From assembly GCF_003050705.1 (NCBI RefSeq), contig NZ_QAOG01000002.1:620001-684000 (forward strand): a stretch of DNA of 64,000 nucleotides. The letters are read 5' to 3'. Positions 58,729-64,000 of this stretch are shown here, piece after piece. Under the pieces are notes generated by a model, which saw only the letters and a program-made list of their open reading frames with translations, had not been told where the DNA came from and made no database searches. Numbering within the stretch: position 1 is the first letter of the stretch; each line of letters begins with the position of its first letter. The translations under genes and the position numbers were made by a program. The DNA is from Sphingomonas aurantiaca. Its GTDB lineage: Bacteria; Pseudomonadota; Alphaproteobacteria; Sphingomonadales; Sphingomonadaceae.

Positions 58729-59408
58729 AGTCCCCTTCCGCTTGCGGGAGGGGTTAGGGGAGGGGCTTCGTTCTTCGTGGGCGCGGCGGTTGCGGCGCTG
58801 CCCTCCCCCGACCCCTCCCGCAGGCGGGAGGGGAGTTGATGGGGAATGTCGGCCATCTTCAGGAAGTTCGCCAGCATCGCATGGCCGTGTTCGGTGGCGA
58901 TGCTTTCGGGGTGGAACTGGACGCCGTGGATCGGCAGCGTGGCGTGGCGGAAGCCCATGACGGTGCCGTCCTGCGCGGTCGCGTTGACGACCAGCGTGTC
59001 CGGCACGGCGTTGACGATCAGCGAGTGGTAGCGCGTGGCGATGAACGGCGAGGGCAGCCCGGCGTAGAGCCCGGTATCGTCGTGGAGGACGGGCGAGGTC
59101 TTGCCGTGCATCAGCCCGCCGCGCTCGACCTTGCCGCCGAAATGCTGGCCGATCGCCTGATGGCCCAGGCACACGCCGAGCAGCGGCTTGCCCGCGTCCG
59201 CGCAGGCGGCGACGAGGTCGAGGCTGACCCCCGCCTCGGTCGGCGTGCAGGGGCCGGGGGAGATGAGGAACGCGTCCGCGCCCGACGACAAGGCTTGCCC
59301 GGCGGAGATCGCGTCGTTGCGGACGACTTCCACTTCGACGCCCAGCTCCATCAGATAATGGACGAGGTTCCAAGTGAAGCTGTCGTAATTGTCGACGACG
59401 AGGATCAT
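58725..59408 (-). CDS. trpG: Anthranilate synthase component II (glutamine amidotransferase) with repeat-encoded tail
   Basis: A 227-residue class I glutamine amidotransferase supplying ammonia to TrpE. Catalytic Cys in [13 protein letters not shown], and His/Glu in [27 protein letters not shown] is typical. The enzyme normally ends close to NFLKMAD (about residue 185-190). The remaining 37 residues, rich in Gly/Ser/Pro/Arg, are coded by the inverted repeat at 58733-58835. The stop still overlaps trpD. ATG 59408 matches the family N-terminus [11 protein letters not shown]. Confidence 0.96.
   Translation of the reverse strand: MILVVDNYDSFTWNLVHYLMELGVEVEVVRNDAISAGQALSSGADAFLISPGPCTPTEAGVSLDLVAACADAGKPLLGVCLGHQAIGQHFGGKVERGGLMHGKTSPVLHDDTGLYAGLPSPFIATRYHSLIVNAVPDTLVVNATAQDGTVMGFRHATLPIHGVQFHPESIATEHGHAMLANFLKMADIPHQLPSRLREGSGEGSAATAAPTKNEAPPLTPPASGRGL
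58733..58835. repeat. GC-rich inverted repeat inside trpG
   Basis: CCCCTTCCGCTTGCGGGAGG and CCCTCCCGCAGGCGGGAGGGG pair with each other and as local hairpins. Same broad class as the element at 40911. It lies within the trpG 3' coding end. Confidence 0.8.
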
Positions 59409-59588
59409 GGCGCCGCCATAGCCGAAGCGCGGGGCCATGCAAGGCGCGCGGCGGCGGCGCGCCGCAAAGTGCCGCGGGGCGGTCGCGGATGGCGATGGTC
59501 GTCCCTATATGAGGGGCGCGGGCGACCTTCATTCAGTGCGGAGCAATGCTGTGTGACGGACGTTATCCCTTCAAAGGAGCCTTCCCCC

Positions 59589-59993
59589 ATGTTTCGTACC
59601 GTCGTCCTCGCCGCACTGATCGCGCTTCCCGCCATGGCGTCCGCGCAGGATGCACAGGTCGCCTCGCCGCCGCAGCGGATCCGCAGCGTCACGCTGACCG
59701 GGGACCAGAAGTGCCCGCCGTCGACGAACGGCGAAGTTGTGGTGTGCTCGACGCTCGACCAGCCGTATCGGATCCCCAAGGCGCTGCGCGAGGACAAGCC
59801 GATCGCCGCGCAGAACCAGAGCTGGGTCAACCGCGCAGCGTCGATGGATCAGATCGGGCGAGTCGCGGGCGGGTTGCCGGATACGTGCTCGGCGGTCGGC
59901 ACGGGTGGCCAGTCGGGTTGTTTCCTGGCGCGGAACAACGCGTATGCGGCTGAGCGGCGGGCGCCGAGCAGCGAGACCACCACGACGCCGTGA
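59589..59993 (+). CDS. Small secreted protein of unknown function
   Basis: A 134-residue protein with a clear signal peptide (MFRTVVLAALIALPAMASAQ, cleavage after about residue 19). The mature part has four Cys (GDQKCPP, VVVCSTL, PDTCSAV, QSGCFLA), likely two disulfides in the periplasm. AAAGGAG precedes the ATG. No domain is recognised. It is on the opposite strand between trpE and trpG, splitting the trp genes. Confidence 0.82.
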   Translation: MFRTVVLAALIALPAMASAQDAQVASPPQRIRSVTLTGDQKCPPSTNGEVVVCSTLDQPYRIPKALREDKPIAAQNQSWVNRAASMDQIGRVAGGLPDTCSAVGTGGQSGCFLARNNAYAAERRAPSSETTTTP

Positions 59994-60007
59994 TTTCGCC
60001 CCCTCTT

Positions 60008-60089
60008 GTCATCCTGACGGAAGTCAGGACCCAGAGCCAGCAAGGGCGGTCCTCGTGACCCTGGGTCCTGACTTTCGTCAGGATGACGG
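60008..60089. repeat. REP-like inverted pair, GTCATCCTGACGGAAGTCAGGA family
   Basis: GTCATCCTGACGGAAGTCAG and its complement, about 30 bases apart, between the convergent secreted-protein gene and trpE. Same family as 9949-10029. Could end both transcripts. Confidence 0.88.
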
Positions 60090-60100
60090 GGTGGTTTAGT

Positions 60101-61591
60101 TTACTGACCGAAGCTTGGCGCTTTTGCTCGGCTGACCGCTTCGCGGGCCGCTGCCAGGATCGCGCCGGCCTTGGCTTCGCATTCGCGTTGTTCGTATTCG
60201 GGGATGCTGTCGGCGACGATGCCGGCGCCGGCCTGGACGTGGATCGTGCCGTCCTTGACCACCGCGGTGCGCAGCACGATGCACGAGTCCATCGAGCCGT
60301 CGGGCGAGAAATAGCCGACGCCGCCCGCATAGGCGCCGCGGCGCTCGGGCTCGAGTTCGGCGATGACCTGGCACGCGCGGACCTTTGGTGCGCCGCTGAC
60401 GGTGCCCGCCGGGAACCCCGCGAACAGCGCGTCGAGCGCGTCCTTGGCGGGCGACAGCGTGCCGACGACGTTCGACACGATGTGCATCACGTGGCTGTAG
60501 AATTCGACGCCGTAACTGGCCGTCACGCGCACCGACCCCGGCGACGCGGCGCGGCCGACATCGTTGCGGCCGAGATCGAGCAGCATGAGATGTTCCGCGC
60601 GTTCTTTCGGGTCCGCGAGCAGGCTGATGCGGTTGGCCTCGTCCTCGGCGGCGGTCTTGCCGCGGGGGCGCGTGCCCGCGATCGGGCGGATCGTGACTTC
60701 GTCGTCGCGGACTCGGACGAGAATTTCGGGGCTCGACCCGATCAGCGCGAAGCCGGGGAGGTCGAGATGATAGAGGAACGGCGACGGATTGATGCGACGT
60801 AGCGAGCGGTACAGCTCGAACGGCGGCAGCGCGAACGGCGTGCTGAACCGCTGTGCGAGCACGACCTGGAAGATGTCGCCGGCGAGGATATAGTCCTTCG
60901 CGGTGGCGACCATCTCGCCGTAGCGGCCCTCGGGCAGCGCGGGCGTGTAGACGGGCTCGGCGACGTCGGCGCGAACCGGGGCGGGGACGGGGGTGCTGGC
61001 GAGCTTGGCCGCGACCGCGTCGAGGCGCTCCTCGGCTTCGGTGACGATCGCGTCGGCATCGCGCGCGGGATCGGGCCAGGCGGGCGCGACCAGATAGAGC
61101 GCGTCGGTCAGGCGATCAAAGACGAGCACGACGGTCGGTCGCACGAAGATCATGTCGGGCAGGCCGAGCGGATCGACCGGCGGTTGCGGCAGAGTCTCGA
61201 CCAGGCCGATCGTCTCATAGCCGAAATAGCCGACGAGGCAGGCGAGCGCGCGGGGGAGTTCGGCGGGAACGTCCGCACGGCATTCGGCGACGAGCGCGCG
61301 CAATGCGTCGAGCGTCGGCACGTCGCAGGGTTCGAACGTCTCGCGATCGGTCGCCCAGTGGCGGTTGATCTCGGCGCGCTGGCCGTGCGCGCGGAACAGC
61401 AGGTCGGGCGCGAGGCCGATCAGGCTGTGGCGGCCGCGAGTCTCGCCGCCCTCGACCGATTCGAGCAGGAAGTCGCCACGCCCCGGCTCGATGAGCTTGA
61501 GCGCGGCGGCGACCGGCGTTTCGGTGTCGGCGACCTGACGACGCCAGACGAGCGCGGGGCGCCCATAGGCCAAGGCTTCACGAGGCGTCAT
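60101..61591 (-). CDS. trpE: Anthranilate synthase component I
   Basis: A 496-residue chorismate-using enzyme that makes anthranilate with ammonia from TrpG. Conserved C-terminal segments: GDIFQVVLAQRFSTPF, YHLDLPGFALIGSSPEILVRV, IRPIAGTRPRGK, DLGRNDVGR, GTLSPAKDALDALFAGFPAGTVSGAPKVRA and RRGAYAGGVGYFSPDGSMD. The N-terminal LLESVEGGETRGRHSLIGL is the usual Trp-feedback segment (LLES). It starts seven bases after ppiD, so it shares its promoter. No leader peptide or attenuator is seen. Confidence 0.98.
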   Translation of the reverse strand: MTPREALAYGRPALVWRRQVADTETPVAAALKLIEPGRGDFLLESVEGGETRGRHSLIGLAPDLLFRAHGQRAEINRHWATDRETFEPCDVPTLDALRALVAECRADVPAELPRALACLVGYFGYETIGLVETLPQPPVDPLGLPDMIFVRPTVVLVFDRLTDALYLVAPAWPDPARDADAIVTEAEERLDAVAAKLASTPVPAPVRADVAEPVYTPALPEGRYGEMVATAKDYILAGDIFQVVLAQRFSTPFALPPFELYRSLRRINPSPFLYHLDLPGFALIGSSPEILVRVRDDEVTIRPIAGTRPRGKTAAEDEANRISLLADPKERAEHLMLLDLGRNDVGRAASPGSVRVTASYGVEFYSHVMHIVSNVVGTLSPAKDALDALFAGFPAGTVSGAPKVRACQVIAELEPERRGAYAGGVGYFSPDGSMDSCIVLRTAVVKDGTIHVQAGAGIVADSIPEYEQRECEAKAGAILAAAREAVSRAKAPSFGQ

Positions 61592-61598
61592 CCGAGGA

Positions 61599-63554
61599 TC
61601 AGTTCGCCGTGCCGGCCTGGCCGAGCAGCTCGGCGCGGGTGCGGGCGAGTGCGGTCGCGTTGGTCTTCACGCCGACATCGACGCGGACCGCCTTGGCGAA
61701 CTGCTCGACATATTCGCGACCGACCGACCGGCCGATATTGGCGCGCGCAGCCTTGATCGCGGCGTCGTTGCCCGCCGCATTGCCGCTGGCGATGCTGTCG
61801 AGCTTGATGATGAACCAGCCGCTGTCGTCGGGCGCGGCCAGCGTCTTGGCGGTGTTCGGCGCCATGCTGAACATCAGCGCGAGCGCGGGCGGCGCACCGC
61901 GCGGATCGGCGGCGATCTGCGCGCGCGACGCGGTCAGCGGGCGAGCGGCGGGGATCGGCAGCTTGGTCTGCGCGAGCGACTGCTGGATCGTCATGCCCTT
62001 GTTGATGCGCGCGAGCACGTCGGCGGCGACTTTCCGCGCGGCCTGACGCGAGCGATCGGCGGTCACGTCCTTCAGCACGGCAGCGCGGACCTGTGCCAGC
62101 GGACGCGGCGTGGCGCGGACGACACGGCCGAGCGCGACGACCGCGAAGCCGCCATCGGTGCCGAGCTGGACGAGCTGCGGACCATCGCCATCGGCGGCCT
62201 GGAACGCGGCGGCGACGAGCGGCGCGATCGCGGGATCGGGCTTGCTGGTCGCGTCGTCGGGATTGATGCCGCTGGCGATCAGCGCCGGCGTGGTGACGGG
62301 CTTGAGCTTCTGGTCGGCGATCACTTCGTCGAACGTCGCGTTCTTCGAGAGCGAATCGTCGATCTTGTCGTGGATGTCGGACAGCGCGGCGGCTGCCTTC
62401 TGGATCCCGAGCGCAGCGGCGATCTCGCCGCGGACCTGGTCGAGCGAGCGACCGGCGACGTTCTCGATCTTGTCGACCTTGGCGACCGTCCAGCCGAGCT
62501 GCGTACGGACCGGGCCGATCACGGCTCCGCTCGCGGCGGCGAACACGGCATCGGCGACCTGCGCGGATGCGGTGCCGGCATAGGCAGCCTTTTCGACGCC
62601 CGCCTGGGTCGAGGCTTCGAGGCCTGCGGCGCGTGCGGCATCGGCGAGGCTGGTGCCCGCCTTCACCTTGGCGGCGAGCGCGGTGGCGCCGGCCTGATCG
62701 GCGACGACGACCTGCGTGATCGTACGCTTCTCGGTGGCCGCATAGCGTGCGCGGTCCTGCTGATAGGCCTTGGCGATTTCGGCGTCGGTCGCGGCGGCCT
62801 GAGTCTTGACCTGATCGGGCGAGACGACCGCGTAGCGGACGATGCGACGCTCGGGCACGGTGTAGCGCGCGATGTTGCGCGTGTAGAAGGTGTTGAGATC
62901 GGCATCGCTCGGCGCGGCACCGGCGGGGACGACGGCGGCGGGGATGAAGCCGATCGTGCCGGTGCGCTTCTCGAGCAGGAGCGAGGCATAGGGGAGCGCG
63001 AGCTGGCTCGAGACCTGCGTGGCGCCGGTGCTCGGGATCGTCAGCTGCTGCGCGAAGGTATCGCGGACGATGTCGCTGCGGATCTGCGCGTCGGTCAGCT
63101 TGCGCTGCGCGAGCACCTGCCGATAGAGATTCTCGTCGAACTTGCCGGTCGGGCCCTGCAACGCGGGGATGCTGGCGATCTGGCCGTCGACCGAGCGCTT
63201 GCTGACGACCATGCCCTGAGCGCGGCCGAACTGCTCGAGCGCCATGCTGGAGATGATCCGGTCGAGCGTGCCTTCGAAACCGCCCTGGTTGACGAAGGTC
63301 GCCATGTCGAGCGTCGGCTGCTGCTGGCGGAAGCCTTCGAGCTGGGTCTGCGCCTGCGTCTTGAGCTCGTTCGCGCTGACCTCGGCCTTGCCGACCGTGG
63401 CCACGTCGCCGCCGGTGATCCCTGCGCCACCGGTCATCGAGCTCAGCCCCGTGACGTCACCCGCCGCGAAGGCGAGCGCGATCACGCCGAGCACGAGGAA
63501 GGTGATGATCACGCCGACCTTCGAATGGGTAAGGCGGCGGAAGAAAGCGAGCAT
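61599..63554 (-). CDS. ppiD: Membrane-anchored periplasmic peptidyl-prolyl isomerase (PpiD/SurA-like)
   Basis: A 651-residue envelope chaperone. One N-terminal helix (KVGVIITFLVLGVIALAFAAG) anchors it to the inner membrane; a SurA_N-type chaperone domain (about 35-200, VGKAEVSANELKTQAQTQL, SSMALEQFGRAQG) is followed by a PPIC parvulin domain (about 260-370: ATEKRTITQVVVADQAGA, GAVIGPVRTQLGWTVAKVDKI) and a C-terminal helper domain. It helps fold exported proteins. The ppiD-trpE order is found in other Alphaproteobacteria. Confidence 0.92.
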   Translation of the reverse strand: MLAFFRRLTHSKVGVIITFLVLGVIALAFAAGDVTGLSSMTGGAGITGGDVATVGKAEVSANELKTQAQTQLEGFRQQQPTLDMATFVNQGGFEGTLDRIISSMALEQFGRAQGMVVSKRSVDGQIASIPALQGPTGKFDENLYRQVLAQRKLTDAQIRSDIVRDTFAQQLTIPSTGATQVSSQLALPYASLLLEKRTGTIGFIPAAVVPAGAAPSDADLNTFYTRNIARYTVPERRIVRYAVVSPDQVKTQAAATDAEIAKAYQQDRARYAATEKRTITQVVVADQAGATALAAKVKAGTSLADAARAAGLEASTQAGVEKAAYAGTASAQVADAVFAAASGAVIGPVRTQLGWTVAKVDKIENVAGRSLDQVRGEIAAALGIQKAAAALSDIHDKIDDSLSKNATFDEVIADQKLKPVTTPALIASGINPDDATSKPDPAIAPLVAAAFQAADGDGPQLVQLGTDGGFAVVALGRVVRATPRPLAQVRAAVLKDVTADRSRQAARKVAADVLARINKGMTIQQSLAQTKLPIPAARPLTASRAQIAADPRGAPPALALMFSMAPNTAKTLAAPDDSGWFIIKLDSIASGNAAGNDAAIKAARANIGRSVGREYVEQFAKAVRVDVGVKTNATALARTRAELLGQAGTAN

Positions 63555-63587
63555 GGACAGCCGATCGACAGGGATGGGAACGGCGTT

Positions 63588-63616
63588 GCTTTACGGGCGC
63601 GCGGGCAGCTCTTCAA
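63588..63616 (-). promoter_or_regulatory. Candidate ppiD-trpE promoter
   Basis: On the minus strand TTGAAG (63616-63611), 17-base spacer, TAAAGC (63593-63588), about 34 bases before the ppiD start. The 162-base gap to tpiA should hold divergent promoters. Confidence 0.35.
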
Positions 63617-63716
63617 GTCAGGCGCTGCAAAGGGCGTGCGGACGTATAGGGGACGTTGCGGACTTGTGCGGGGCGGGTGCGGCGCTATCGCTGGGCGAAA
63701 TATCCGGGAGATAGTG

Positions 63717-64000
63717 ATGCGTCGCAAGCTTGTAGCAGGAAACTGGAAGATGAACGGGTCGCGGGCGATGCTCGTCGAACTCGATGCGATCGCCGCGGCG
63801 GCGGGCGCTGCGCCCGGGATCGACGTGTCGGTCGCGGTGCCGTTCACGCTGATCGCGGCGGCGTCCGAGCGGGTGCCGACCCTCGCAATCGGCGCCGAGG
63901 ACGTTCACGAGGCGGAGTCGGGCGCGCATACCGGGTGCGTGTCGGCGTCGATGGTCAAGGAAGTCGGCGCGTCGTTCACGATCGTCGGGCATTCGGAACG
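63717..64000 (+). CDS. tpiA: Triosephosphate isomerase, truncated by window edge
   Basis: The first 94 residues of a TIM-barrel isomerase. MRRKLVAGNWKMNGS carries the active-site Asn and Lys, and TIVGHSER the electrophilic His. The catalytic Glu and phosphate loop lie beyond base 64000. It is divergent from ppiD. Confidence 0.97.
   Translation, partial: MRRKLVAGNWKMNGSRAMLVELDAIAAAAGAAPGIDVSVAVPFTLIAAASERVPTLAIGAEDVHEAESGAHTGCVSASMVKEVGASFTIVGHSE

Overview
This 64 kb window is high-GC chromosomal DNA from an alphaproteobacterium, most likely a Sphingomonas or close sphingomonad. The inference rests on gene order (zapA / 6S RNA / formyl-THF cyclo-ligase; nuoA-N followed by birA, coaX, rnj and a DUF1467 gene; ppiD-trpE-trpGDC-moaC-moeA-lexA), on a GTTC-N7-GTTC LexA operator typical of Alphaproteobacteria, and on intergenic hairpin repeats of the type scattered through sphingomonad genomes. 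No phage, IS element, CRISPR array or plasmid function is visible; almost everything is core genome. The only clear accessory cassette is a type II toxin-antitoxin pair.

Layout. 1-8026 (minus strand): a lipid/acyl-CoA catabolic block (thioesterase, two acyl-CoA dehydrogenases, amidase, a FadB/FadJ-type fusion, a serine hydrolase), facing an acyl-CoA ligase (8175) and an AI-2E family permease. 11441-11679: two identical tRNA-Asp genes. 11917-13399 (minus): zapA and a small upstream gene, 6S RNA with its own promoter, formyl-THF cyclo-ligase, DUF2842 protein. 13544-22563 (plus): gap, MOSC protein, pgk, [TlpA thioredoxin on minus], toxin-antitoxin, fba, thiE, two cell-wall enzymes, efp and an inositol phosphatase.

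22809-37402 carries the complete 14-subunit respiratory complex I operon nuoABCDEFGHIJKLMN. Almost all its genes overlap by a few bases, and the only large internal gap (nuoI/nuoJ) is filled by a hairpin repeat. It runs on into birA, coaX, rnj and DUF1467.

41047-48338 is the least understood part: an SDR enzyme, a large two-TM coiled-coil protein with TipN-like layout, a membrane protein resembling a catalytically decayed CTP:inositol-phosphate cytidylyltransferase/phosphatidyltransferase fusion, a DUF2336 protein, and a sensor-kinase-like protein that lacks the phosphoacceptor histidine. 48338-51077 holds gltX-gltA plus a small membrane protein. 51106-64000 holds comEC, lexA with a double operator, moeA/moaC, a TonB-like protein, trpCDG, a small secreted protein, trpE, ppiD and the start of tpiA.

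How it fits together: the window supplies acyl-CoA oxidation, lower glycolysis (tpiA, fba, gap, pgk), the TCA entry enzyme (gltA) and complex I, with cofactor (thiamine, biotin, CoA, molybdopterin, folate), tryptophan and envelope functions between them. Starts were moved from the longest open frame wherever a ribosome site, a stop/start overlap or the family N-terminus argued for another codon.
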